Origin: Arachnopeziza araneosa
Taxonomy: Eukaryota > Ascomycota > Leotiomycetes > Helotiales > Arachnopezizaceae
Direction: 5' to 3'
NCBI GenBank assembly: GCA_003988855.1
Contig: QYAI01000014.1
Location: forward strand, 3,973-67,972
DNA length: 64,000 nt
Shown: positions 11,793 to 21,185 of the stretch, one piece after another
Layout: each line of letters starts with the position of its first letter
Position numbering within the stretch: the stretch's first letter is position 1
Translations under genes and position numbers: made by a program
Notes under the pieces: model-generated
Databases searched by the model: none
Seen by the model: only the letters and a program-made list of their open reading frames with translations
What the model was told of the DNA's origin: nothing

Positions 11793-12124
11793 ATGGCAGA
11801 GTCATTCCGAAGGAAGAAAACCGTCGGCGTCTCTTTGAAAATGTATTTCCCTCTCGAGCGGACAGCCGAATATATCAGAGCCTACACAGCCGTTGCACCA
11901 CTCGCCCTATCACATCAGCTCGACATGTTTATCATCCCCGGCTTCCTGTCACTGGGAGCCGCAAGCACGACGATTCGCTTGGAAGCGCCGCCTATTCGGC
12001 TCGGTGCGCAAGACTGTTTCTGGGGAGGTTTGGACTTGATCCCGAGAGGCTCAGGGAAGTGATTCATGAAGTGGGAGGAGCACTGGGGCCAGGAAATGCT
12101 TGTTCGTTGTCCGTCTCAGGGTAG
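11793..12124 (+). pseudogene. Triosephosphate-isomerase-like gene with large internal deletion
   Basis: The ATG at 11793 starts a normal TIM-family N-terminus: VGVSLKMYF with the substrate-binding Lys (residue 16), HQLDMFIIPGFLSL, and IRLGAQDC at the end of strand 3. The frame then runs into a stop at 12060. From 12014 another frame encodes a TIM-like C-terminus, LFLGRFGLDPERLREVI, ending at TAG 12122-12124. About 150 residues that should lie between, including the catalytic His and Glu and the phosphate loop, are missing. The junction GACTGTTTCTGGG (12012-12024) fits both flanks in different frames. A TIM-like enzyme (EryH type) next to RpiB suggests a former C4-sugar phosphate isomerase pair. 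No active enzyme can be made. Confidence 0.8.
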
Positions 12125-12865
12125 TTCTTGAATCATCTCGAGTCACCCATGGACTTTCTCAACGTCTGAGGATGCCGGGCTCGTCTCAGCCGTGCGACCA
12201 CGAATCAAGCTAACTGCCGAGGGCTCTGAGGTCTCTTGTTGGCCTAGTCAGTCTATTATCAAGCTTCGATACCTGCTTACGGATGGAGGGTTCTGCTGAT
12301 ACGACGGTTGATTTTCAATCAGACTCCGCCGATATGTAAACAAAACCCACCAGCACTTGAATCAGGGGTACATGGCGCTTGGACCCTCGCTGGGGAAATG
12401 GCCCCAAATTGACCTGCTTGTGGTCCTTATAACGGACATTCCGGATCGCCAGCGCTCCGAGCTCAGCCATGTTACCTATGTTTCACTGCTTCTCAGTAAT
12501 ACCAGTACAACATCAACATCTTGCACTGCCATGGTAAAACAAAGCCCAACCCCCCCCCCCCGCCATGGCTGAGAAATGAGCAAGAGCCTACTTGCCTTCC
12601 ATTGGCTCCTTCCAACCAGTGCTTTGGAAGCATTAGAAATCTTGTTACAGGCACACCTGCCATTTTTCAACTCTTTCCTAACTAGTACTTCCTCTTCTTC
12701 TGTTCACTCTTCCCTACTTGTCTGCTAATCTTCTCTCCTCGTCTTTCAATCTGCGGGCCCGTCATTATACACATAATAACCTCGAGACTTCCCCATTGTC
12801 CTTTTCTCTCTCCGTCCTGAAACAATTGCTTCCCTCTCCCGCTCCACGAAACCTCACGTACCATC
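12125..12865. other. Intergenic and promoter region
   Basis: Holds the 3' flank of the TIM-like relic and the promoter of the AIF-like gene. A C10 run lies near 12550 and a strongly pyrimidine-rich stretch covers about 12690-12850, typical of fungal leaders. No gene seen. Confidence 0.55.
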
Positions 12866-14315
12866 ATGGCGAAAACAATTCTTATTCTTGGAGCTTCCTA
12901 CGTAGGCTTGACTGTAGCCCACAAGTGACTGCCTCTCGGTCAATCAGAGCGGCACATGCTGATGTGTGTTGATAGGCTGCTCAAAAACACTCTTAAGAAC
13001 AAGAAGGACGAGTACAAGTTGATCTTGGTATCCCCGACAACTCATCATTACTGGAATCTCGCATCTGTTCGAGGTTTGTAGAAGCTCCGCCCCTCAAATC
13101 TCAACTGACCTTTCTTCAGCCATCGTACCAGGCGTTCTGCCAGATGAGAAGGTAGGAGATATTTTCAACCCAGTTTGCCCGAGGGAGCCTTCGTTGACCA
13201 TGCACTAGATATTCGCTAGTATTCCTGACGGACTTGCCAAATACGGAGACGCGGTAGAATTTGTCCATGGCTCGGCCAGCCTCCTCGACCAAACAAATAA
13301 GATCGTGACAATCACATCTAGTGCTGGGGTCGAAAGAAAGCAAGGCTATGATTACTTGGTCATTGCAACTGGTGGACGAACCAAAGATGACATTCCATGG
13401 AAGTCCTCCCTCGGGGGTTACGAAGCGACCCGAGATGCTCTGCATGCAATACAGAAGGAGGTTAAAGCGGCTCAATCTATTGTTCTTGGCGGTGCTGGCC
13501 CTACTGGAGTTGAAGCTGCTGGAGAGTTAGGTTTCGAGTTTGGCAAGACAAAGGAAATCTCATTGGTATGTAGCCAGGGATAATATTGTTTATTAAGCTA
13601 ATCGCAACCAGATTACTAGTGGCCCTCAACTTCTCAACGACGTCCCTGCGAGTGTTGCCAAGCAGGCCGAGACCGAGCTCCAAAGGTTGAAGGTTGCAAT
13701 TACCTACAATACCAAGATTACCAGCTCTACCAAGCTTCCCGATGGGAAGACAGAACTAACATTATCCACCGGCGAGAAAAAAATTGTAGATCTCTATCTT
13801 CCCACCATCGGCACTGTACCCAACACAGAGTTCATTCCTAAAACCCTTCTCAGTGATAAGACTGGTGAAGTTAAGGTTGACGAGTTCTTGCAAGTCAAAG
13901 ATGCACCTAACGTCTGGGCAGCCGGTGATGTATCTGACATTCAACCTTCCCAATTCGTTTACGCAGAAAAGCAAGCTGCTGCCCTCGCGAAGAACCTGGA
14001 TTTAGTCATCAATGGCAAGCAACCTGTGAGATACGATACCTCCGGCGCTCCTATGCTGTAAGTTCATTCTTCACTCTTGTATTTTCTTCAGTACTAACGC
14101 CACCCCTATAGCGGTGTCTCTCTTGGACGCAGTAAGGGAACTGGGCGTCTCGGCAACAATAAACTCCCTGGTTTCATTATCTGGTTCGTCAGTAAGTTTT
14201 CCCTCTCCAGAATTTCCTCCTCCTTCAGTCTTTCTTCCGCGCTAACATCATCCCAGAGGGCCGTACTCTTGGTACCCAAAATTTGCAGGGCCTGGTTTCT
14301 GGTTCGTCGGCTTAA
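12866..14315 (+). CDS. AIF-like FAD/NAD(P)-dependent oxidoreductase
   Basis: Seven exons (12866-12924, 12976-13073, 13120-13151, 13209-13565, 13612-14057, 14112-14191, 14257-14315) give 376 residues. The six introns are 46-65 nt. The N-terminus has a Rossmann dinucleotide fold, ILILGASYVGLTVA (residues 5-18), in the ADP-binding position. YDYLVIATGG is the usual strand before the second NAD(P)-binding fold, which carries VLGGAGPTGVEAAGEL. VWAAGDVSD is the C-terminal FAD motif. Architecture and length match the AMID/AIF2 group of pyridine-nucleotide disulfide oxidoreductases, which oxidise NAD(P)H and are linked to cell death or quinone reduction in fungi. No presequence or C-terminal membrane anchor is evident, so a cytosolic or peripheral location is likely. 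Confidence 0.93.
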
Positions 14316-14977
14316 GCGTTGCCATCTAGTCCTGAACGCATGATACATGCCGACTTGAGCTCGGAGGAGTTTCTTCACATTAGTTGCATTATCCATTATA
14401 CCCTCTGCACTGTTCTTGTTCTGGTCTTTGGTTTTTAAGGTGCTGAGAAGTAAGATTTGAGTAGGTCGCGTTGTTGGCTCTAGTTACTAGGATAATTCCT
14501 GGGGCTGGGGGTATTAATAATAAGATTCTGATATTTCCTCTTTGGGAAGACTAGCTTAAGTTGGTTATAGGGCGTACCACCCTGCTTAAAGCATCTATGC
14601 TCGTCCACGTGAACAGTGACATGTAAATAATCTCAAAATGGAAATTTTGTAGCGCTTCCTGTAAACGGTGACTTGCTTTCTTCAGCTGTTGGCATTATTT
14701 TATCGGCAAGTTACCTGAGGATATCAAATTTTGAGTGCGTCAAAAAACAGGACACCTCAGCAAGTAGGCCTTGCTGAGATATCAATTTCATGTCTGGCAT
14801 CGAAAATCCATTGCTCCCTACACGTTGTGTTCTAATTCTTACACTGGACTCTATGCATCCTCACCCCTCTCCAAACTCACGCCAAACGCCAAAATAATGT
14901 ATACACACACACACCCAACCCAATTTCCACCCTGAGCACCACAGTCCATTACACCCAATCTAACCCGCTCCCATCAA
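14316..14977. other. Intergenic, convergent 3' ends
   Basis: About 660 bp between convergent stops. Contains a short AC microsatellite at about 14900-14913. No gene, RNA or larger repeat seen. Confidence 0.55.
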
Positions 14978-16579
14978 TTACTTAATACTCTTCTCTTTCT
15001 TCGTTCTGCTCGAAGTCTCTTCCATCTCTCGCCTTATGAACTCATTAAACTCCTCCCACCCATCCAGATACAAATGATGGCCTGCCTTCTGAATAACCAC
15101 CACCTTCGCACTCCCATTTTCCCATTTCTTGTCTTCTGCGGTAGCTGACCTCAATATTTTGGCTTTCTCTTCTTTCAGCTTCTCTTCAGCTGCGTAGCCG
15201 CCTGCAATGTCCATCCAATCGTGATCGCCGTACATGAATATTATAGGAAAGCCGGTCTCTTTGGATGATTTTGGTGGGAGAGACGATAAGGATGTTGACG
15301 GAGATGGTGATGCTACTGAGGAAGGAATAAGTTGGCGTCCTACACCTTGGATTCGGCGAATTAAAGGACTGCGAGCAAATGCTCCTGGAGCGAGAATGTA
15401 GGCAAGTGCATATTCACCGCTTCCTCGCTGGCGGAAAAGGGAGTATGCATATTGGTGAAGGGCTTCAGATTCATCGTCTGGGAGGTGAGAGAAGCGCCTT
15501 GAAGTCCAGCCTGAGACGAATCTGGGTCCTAATGGACCTGTCCATCGGACGATACTGAAGGGAGAGATGTTGGCGTCCCATAGGTAGGTGAGCCATTTGG
15601 GCAGTGGTCTTCGTGGAGGTTCATCCGAAGCTTTCTTGGTAGTGTCGGCTTTTGATTTGGCATTGAGGAAATTGTTGTTATCACCATTAGTTTTCAGATT
15701 CCCATTCCTGTTGATGATATCGTCTTCTTGATCTTGTGTAAATTCATTCACCATGGTCGACTCTTCTGGCTCAGGCATGGCTGCCTTTACGGCATAGGGA
15801 TCTTCTGGAATGCCGACAGGTGAAGCTAGAATCAGCTTGTTGAGATGCCCAGGGTACTTGAGTGCATATGCAACTGCCATGTATCCTCCCATACTGTGTC
15901 CTAGCAACGTGAACTTGTCAATCTTCTTCAAAATTCGCCACTCCTCCAGCGCGTCGATGAACCAATTTTCCGCTTCTGCAATCTTGCCGGCTTGGTCTTT
16001 GGCATGTACCCTGAAAGGCGGTCTGCTACTTCTTCCCATACCAAGCATATCTAATGCATACAACTTCCAGCCTCTCACTCTGCTTAATCCCTCGAAATTC
16101 TTGTAAAAGAAGCCCAACCCAGCGCCGTACCCATGTAACATAACCAGATTCTCTTCGATGTCTTCTCCTATTCTCTCTACCGAGAATTCGTTGATAGCCC
16201 TGTTCTTCCCGCTCAATTGCACTAGGTTTGAGTACCAGGCTCTTGGACCGTATGGATCGTTGAGAGAATTGGTTCTGACTGGTTTGGCCATCCTCGCGGG
16301 GTCGGTATCCACTGAGATGGCGGACCCTTTTGCAGAGGCAGGAAGAGATCCCGTCTGGGTATGCGTAGGTGGTTTCTGAAGGTATGGTACGAAGGACATG
16401 ACGTTGTGTTCTGTAAGAGCTGGGGACATGCTCGCCCACCACTGGCTGGCGGCCTCCTTGTACCCTAGAGGGAAGTATCCTGATTTTGGGGCAGGAGGCT
16501 GCTCGCTGGCTTTTGCTCTCTGCGAGGCCAACATGGCCTGCTGGCCGCGACCTGAGGAGTCGGAATTGGTGGAAGTCAT
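14978..16579 (-). CDS. CLD1: Cld1/ABHD5-like alpha/beta hydrolase
   Basis: From the first ATG (16579) the intronless frame gives 533 residues. The fold markers are the oxyanion segment HGYGAGLGFFYKNF, LDMLGMGRSSRP, the nucleophile elbow GHSMGG, and a C-terminal HHLYLD that is both the catalytic-His region and the HX4D acyltransferase motif of the CGI-58/ABHD4-5/Ict1 family. A long lid insert carries Asn-rich low complexity. Yeast Cld1 deacylates cardiolipin on the mitochondrial inner membrane; Ict1 and ABHD5 relatives act on lysophosphatidate or lipid droplets. The frame is also open for 55 codons upstream without an ATG and reads like a mitochondrial presequence, so a longer form of about 582 residues starting at a TTG or similar codon near 16726 is possible. 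Confidence 0.88.
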   Translation of the reverse strand: MTSTNSDSSGRGQQAMLASQRAKASEQPPAPKSGYFPLGYKEAASQWWASMSPALTEHNVMSFVPYLQKPPTHTQTGSLPASAKGSAISVDTDPARMAKPVRTNSLNDPYGPRAWYSNLVQLSGKNRAINEFSVERIGEDIEENLVMLHGYGAGLGFFYKNFEGLSRVRGWKLYALDMLGMGRSSRPPFRVHAKDQAGKIAEAENWFIDALEEWRILKKIDKFTLLGHSMGGYMAVAYALKYPGHLNKLILASPVGIPEDPYAVKAAMPEPEESTMVNEFTQDQEDDIINRNGNLKTNGDNNNFLNAKSKADTTKKASDEPPRRPLPKWLTYLWDANISPFSIVRWTGPLGPRFVSGWTSRRFSHLPDDESEALHQYAYSLFRQRGSGEYALAYILAPGAFARSPLIRRIQGVGRQLIPSSVASPSPSTSLSSLPPKSSKETGFPIIFMYGDHDWMDIAGGYAAEEKLKEEKAKILRSATAEDKKWENGSAKVVVIQKAGHHLYLDGWEEFNEFIRREMEETSSRTKKEKSIK

Positions 16580-16831
16580 GGTGGAGTTTGTCCTGTAACT
16601 GGCGGCGTACTTGAGGGGAGGGATCACAGAGCGTCCTGCGAATGTGTCTGCTGGAATTGATCGCAGCAGGAGCGACGGCAGGAAAGGTGTTTGATACAAC
16701 TTGAAGACTTGGGTGAAAGGCAGCAATGGCCTTTCAATATGTACTCAAGCCTACGTATTCAACTTAGTCTTGGATCGGACTTAACGAAGTCCGCGATGCA
16801 GAGGCCGGCGGAATTGTGTGGTGACGGAGTC

Positions 16832-16838
16832 TATTTAT
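16832..16838 (-). promoter_or_regulatory. TATA-like element of the Cld1-like gene
   Basis: ATAAATA on the minus strand. Between here and 16579 no ATG occurs on that strand in any frame, so the transcript's first AUG should be the one at 16579. Confidence 0.4.
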
Positions 16839-17593
16839 GGCGAGGTTAAAGCCGTCGTTTCCCCTGAGTGGTACAAGGAACCCGGAATGGAAACATCAAG
16901 AAGAAGAAGAAGAAGAAGAAGAAGATGACGACGAAGCAGACGACGACGCGGGATTGTCCAAAGCTACTTACCTTACCGTACGTTAGAGTTGTTGATATGC
17001 AGATGATGTCGCTCAGTGTTTGGAGCAGAACCCCAGCTCAGCCGCCGCGGACTCGGCCCAACAGATGACCGGACTCTTCTCCCTTTTCTATCTCTCCGAG
17101 ACTCCATCGGGTATGCATTTCGACGACAGGCACAGAGCGAAAGGATTCTTGAGAGCCTCGAGAGCCTAGGTGGTCGACCGTGATGGTCCTAAGGAAAGGA
17201 TCCCTATATCCATCTTCGCCGCTACTCCCACCTGGTTCAATAAAAATACATAGTTGCTCCCCACCCGCCACGACAGTTGATGCAGCCTATAGAGCTTTGA
17301 TCACATTGTCTAAATTCCACATGCAGACTGAGGCGTTGATGACGATCCCAAAACAAACAGCCCTGCTGACACTCACAAAGACCCCCAAACGCTCCCCATC
17401 CCACAACACGACTTCTAACCCTCCTGCGACCCGAGGAGACTGAGCCCTTCTCCCTTGATATATACATGCGACAACCAAACCCAGAGCTTTTCGCTTTTGC
17501 AGGAGCGCCGTTCAGCGCCGTTCAGCTCCATCCTGTCCGCCCACCGTCCAGCCATGCCAATTCAACGGTGATCATATCTGGCAGTCGATTCCA
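16839..17593. other. Divergent promoter region with AAG repeat
   Basis: Lies between the Cld1-like gene and SPO7. Apart from an AAG microsatellite (16898-16924), it contains a short perfect direct repeat GCGCCGTTCAG at about 17505-17525. No gene seen. Confidence 0.5.
16898..16924. repeat. AAG microsatellite
   Basis: Nine AAG triplets in the promoter region between the Cld1-like gene and SPO7. Noncoding in context. Confidence 0.85.
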
Positions 17594-18958
17594 ATGTCGA
17601 ATCTCGACCAGCTGGTGAAAGGTGCACCTGCCCCAGGAAACCACTTTGATGTATCGACTTCTACCAGTCCGATCATCACACCCGAATCAGATAATCCGGC
17701 AGCGCTCCCAGATCCCCTGGCGTCTCTGCCCTCCTCACCTCCACAAATCTACCTCAATCTCTTAATACTGGAAGCGTCTTTGCGCGCCCAATGGCTGCAA
17801 CTACGAACGAGGCGCCGCCAGCATACCTTTTTCTTGACCCTGCTTGGTTCATGGATCTCTTACTTTACCTATGCCGTCTTTCTTAGGCCGCGGGAGGATG
17901 GAATCGGCGTTGGAGGTTCTGTATATTGGGTCGTCGAAGTTACCGAGAGAGTCTGTTTCTTGGGAGGCTTGGTAACAGGACTTCTGGTTTGGGGAACCGG
18001 ACAGTGGGAAAGAGGTGTTCGCTGGCCGAGGCGTTGGGTGTATAATACAAATCGTGGTCTCAGGGGGTTTAACTGCAAACTCGTGGTGATAAAGCAGGCG
18101 TGGTGGAGAGATGTTTTGTCCACGCTAAGGTTTTTATTTTCCTATGGACTGTTCTCTAGCAGCAGTGGGACTTCATATCGATATGTGGATCAAACAATAC
18201 TGAAAGAGTCGGAGAAGGTCCAGCGCACTGGAGGGCACCATGCTCTGCCAAACATACACGAAGATGACGAGGCTGCAGGTTATGAGGAGGACCTTGCGCC
18301 CGGGGGAGACTATGTGAAGCTTCTGCTGTTGCCAAAACCCTTCTCGCCAAATTTCCGTGAGAATTGGGATGTTTACAGGACGGAATACTGGGAGAGAGAG
18401 AATGAGCGCAGGACCATTCTGCGACAAAAGCTGAAAGAACGTGATCGGAAGATTGCTAAGCAACAAGGAGGATTGCTCTGGTGGACAGGGTTTCGAGGCT
18501 GGAAACGTGGGACATCTCACGATGTTGAGAAGACACATCATGTGCATAGACACATCTTGAATGAAAAGGAACAGAAGAGAATCCGGAGTGGAAGTGTTCG
18601 CTCTGGCTCACATTCACGAAACTCGTCTCGAAGTACCACGCCTACCTTCGAAGGTGAAGATCGGCCTAGTGGAGGACATGTTCGTCGTGGCAGCACTGCT
18701 TCGAATGCATCCGATCGAAGGAGGAAAAAGACTAGCACAGGAGCCGGACCCAGAAAGCTGTCTTCTACAGCATCTCGGTCTGCAACCCCTGAGATGTCAT
18801 CTCCTCTGGTTCGCGAAAACAGTTTCGCGAGTATATCGTCCCTCGATATCGAAAGCCCTTCAGCGGATGAAGCCAAGAAAGCTTCAAAATCTTCTGTAAA
18901 GACCCATGAAGGTTCGTTGAGGAAGAGCGGTTCTACCAGAGTAGCTAAACAGACCTAA
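17594..18958 (+). CDS. SPO7: Spo7-type regulatory subunit of the Nem1-Spo7 phosphatase
   Basis: A single exon of 454 residues begins at the first ATG. After a Ser/Pro-rich N-terminus comes IYLNLLILEASLRAQWLQLR, the conserved Spo7 opening. Two membrane segments follow at about residues 77-96 and 110-132. A conserved cytosolic region contains YVKLLLLPKPFSPNFRENW, also a Spo7 marker. The last 130 residues are Ser/Arg-rich and disordered. In yeast, Spo7 anchors and activates Nem1 in the nuclear/ER membrane to dephosphorylate the phosphatidate phosphatase Pah1, steering lipids to storage rather than membrane growth. The C-terminal tail is longer than in yeast, as in other filamentous fungi. The gene is convergent with nothing and stands alone. 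Confidence 0.92.
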   Translation: MSNLDQLVKGAPAPGNHFDVSTSTSPIITPESDNPAALPDPLASLPSSPPQIYLNLLILEASLRAQWLQLRTRRRQHTFFLTLLGSWISYFTYAVFLRPREDGIGVGGSVYWVVEVTERVCFLGGLVTGLLVWGTGQWERGVRWPRRWVYNTNRGLRGFNCKLVVIKQAWWRDVLSTLRFLFSYGLFSSSSGTSYRYVDQTILKESEKVQRTGGHHALPNIHEDDEAAGYEEDLAPGGDYVKLLLLPKPFSPNFRENWDVYRTEYWERENERRTILRQKLKERDRKIAKQQGGLLWWTGFRGWKRGTSHDVEKTHHVHRHILNEKEQKRIRSGSVRSGSHSRNSSRSTTPTFEGEDRPSGGHVRRGSTASNASDRRRKKTSTGAGPRKLSSTASRSATPEMSSPLVRENSFASISSLDIESPSADEAKKASKSSVKTHEGSLRKSGSTRVAKQT

Positions 18959-19352
18959 ATACCTAATATAACTTGATTGAAACTTTCTTCTCTTAGCCTC
19001 CTCCTTTCCCTGGTGCTAAAGTGTGACTAAATGAGAAGCGGCGCATAGAAGGCCTACAACTCACAGGCATCTGAAAGACAAGCATGCTCTCTACCTGTCT
19101 CTTGATATTTCTAGCTTCCTCCATGGTAGTAGCAGGCTACCCAATGAGAAGATAATCCGAAAACGCCTCTTGCAGCCTCGTCTGGGCGGAGAGACCGCCT
19201 TCGCTTCGCAAGAGTAAGAAGACCGAACCGCTTTCAATTCATCTTTAAGTATTTCTCGTCGACAAACAGTTTATACTTGACGGAGGGGGTTTGGTGCAAA
19301 ACTAGATTGCCCAGCCATTCCGCACTCGCAAGAATCCATCATTCCTCTCACC
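18959..19352. other. Intergenic
   Basis: About 390 bp with no recognisable gene or repeat. It must contain the promoter of the downstream phosphatase. Confidence 0.5.
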
Positions 19353-20380
19353 ATGGCGCAGATGGCAAAGGCGAACTGGATGCGAGGCCAACCTGCATCA
19401 AGCCGTCCAGAAGCACATATGGTACACGCATCCGAAAAGACCGGCGCTGTTCGAACAGGCGAATTATCTTGGCGGGTATGTTCTGGGAGCTGCAAGCTCG
19501 TGAAAGAATGCGCTGACAATCATAGCCACCGTCTCCTCCACATCTGCACATTCCCCAGACACCCGACGATGCCCCGCTTAGGCTCCCCGCATACAATGGC
19601 GTAGGCGGCGAGCCGGGCGAATATACAGACATTCTCACTCGAATTGTCAATGTTCCTGATGCGAAAAAGCCAAATAAAGATTGGAGGTACGAATGGCGTA
19701 GAACGGCTCAGCCTATCCTTAGCTTCCTCTACCTTGGTCCCTCCTCAGCATCACGCGACATTGAGTTGCTACGAAAGGAGGGAATCACAATGTTACTGGT
19801 GATTAGGGAAACGGTGACGGCCCAAGCCAGACTTTTGAGTGGAGACAAGGTAGCACACCAGTTGGGCATCCAATCCGTGGCTGTTGATGTTGATGGACAA
19901 CCTGGACTCATTGCGGCTTTCCCACAAGCAATCAAGATCATCAACGACCACCTCGTCTCCAATTACCATCAGGCCCGGATTATGCACAACAACGCCAATC
20001 CAGAGCCACTCAAAAGCTGTGGAAAAGTCCTGGTATTTTGTGAATCAGGTAACGAGAGATCAGCAGCTGTGGTTGCTGCTTATATGTTGAATACATATGG
20101 CATGGATTTAATCTCTGCTATCCAATACTGCCAGTCGCAACGCTTCTGCATCTCCTTTGACGACAGCCTCAAGAACCTTCTCTACAACTATATGGAGATT
20201 CTTAATGCGTCCAGAACAGTTCACAACGCTCCTAAATCAATACAGCAACTTGCATTGAATACAAGTGGATCCAAAAGACGCAGAGATGAAGCTGCTGACG
20301 AGGACTTGGATATGGTCATGGGGCAAGCTGATGACGAAGCTAGATTTCTTGGCCGTAACACTTTCGTCCCTTTCAAATGA
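19353..20380 (+). CDS. STYX-like dual-specificity phosphatase domain protein
   Basis: Two exons (19353-19475, 19526-20380) are joined by a 50-nt intron with a GCTGAC branch site; 325 residues. The first 100 residues are Pro-rich and variable. The phosphatase domain begins near PILSFLYLGPSSASRD. The signature loop VFCESGNERSA has Cys213 and Arg219 in CX5R spacing, so the active-site Cys and Arg are kept, although the loop (ESGNE) differs from the usual QAGISR and the residue before Cys is Phe, not His. YNYMEILNASRTV lies at the domain end. The C-terminus is acidic and ends FLGRNTFVPFK. The closest family is STYX/STYXL, which includes true phosphatases and inactive phospho-binding members. Activity here is uncertain. 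Confidence 0.85.
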
Positions 20381-21185
20381 AGTGTCAGTGCCCTAGAAAA
20401 GACATTTGATAGCTCTGATAACTCTGGAATAGTTATGAGCGCAAAGCCAGGCTGGAGTTGTTAAGATCTGCATTGGTGGCTGGGAGTTGGCGTTACTGAA
20501 TACCCAAGGAGGAATCATTGAAAGCGTGGAGTTTGGGTGGGGTTTTTGAGTCACGTCTAGATAGATGCATTCATTAGGAGTTAACCAGCATGCATCTGCT
20601 TTCTTCCTGTGTTTCCTGTCTCCTTCAGCTGCGGCAAAATTGTGAACCTCGGCCGTAGGAATCGTGGTATGCACTTCCCTTCTCGCTCCTTGCTCTGTTT
20701 CATATTTGTTTGCCTTTGCTTTGAACCTTTATGATGTGAAACTCTGATTGTCTTCACGAGGTTCTCTGACAGGTCTAGACCTGTTGGATTACTCAGCAGA
20801 GCTGGCCATGATGAATTCTCAATCAAAGTTATCTTCATCCTACTTTTTGACATGGGGAATATAGGGTTCAAATCGTGTACAGTACCTCCTTAACACCAGA
20901 GTGTTGTAGCTCTTTCCTAATTGTAATGCAAAGACAGCTAATTTATCCAACGCTCTCTCTCACACTTTCTCGCCATTTTATCTTCCTTCCAATTACTCCG
21001 CTATACTCTTTTCCCAGTAATCTCATATTGCTAGTGTAGGAGTACAGAATGTTATTCACTCAACTATTCGTAGATAGGCGAAGATCACTTAAAGGCGAGG
21101 ACGGCCCTGGTTTGTGAGCTAAAAGTATTCAAATTGATTTCACGTTTGACTTTAACAAAATCAACAACAGTCTAATTGAGCAGCT
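20381..21185. other. Intergenic
   Basis: About 800 bp containing the 3' flank of the phosphatase and the promoter of the next gene (pyrimidine-rich at about 20960-21010). No gene or repeat found. Confidence 0.5.

Noticed and set aside
11793..12062. Reading the TIM-like frame as a complete 89-residue protein
   Set aside because: It contains less than half of a TIM barrel and the missing C-terminus follows immediately in another frame, so a deletion is the better explanation.
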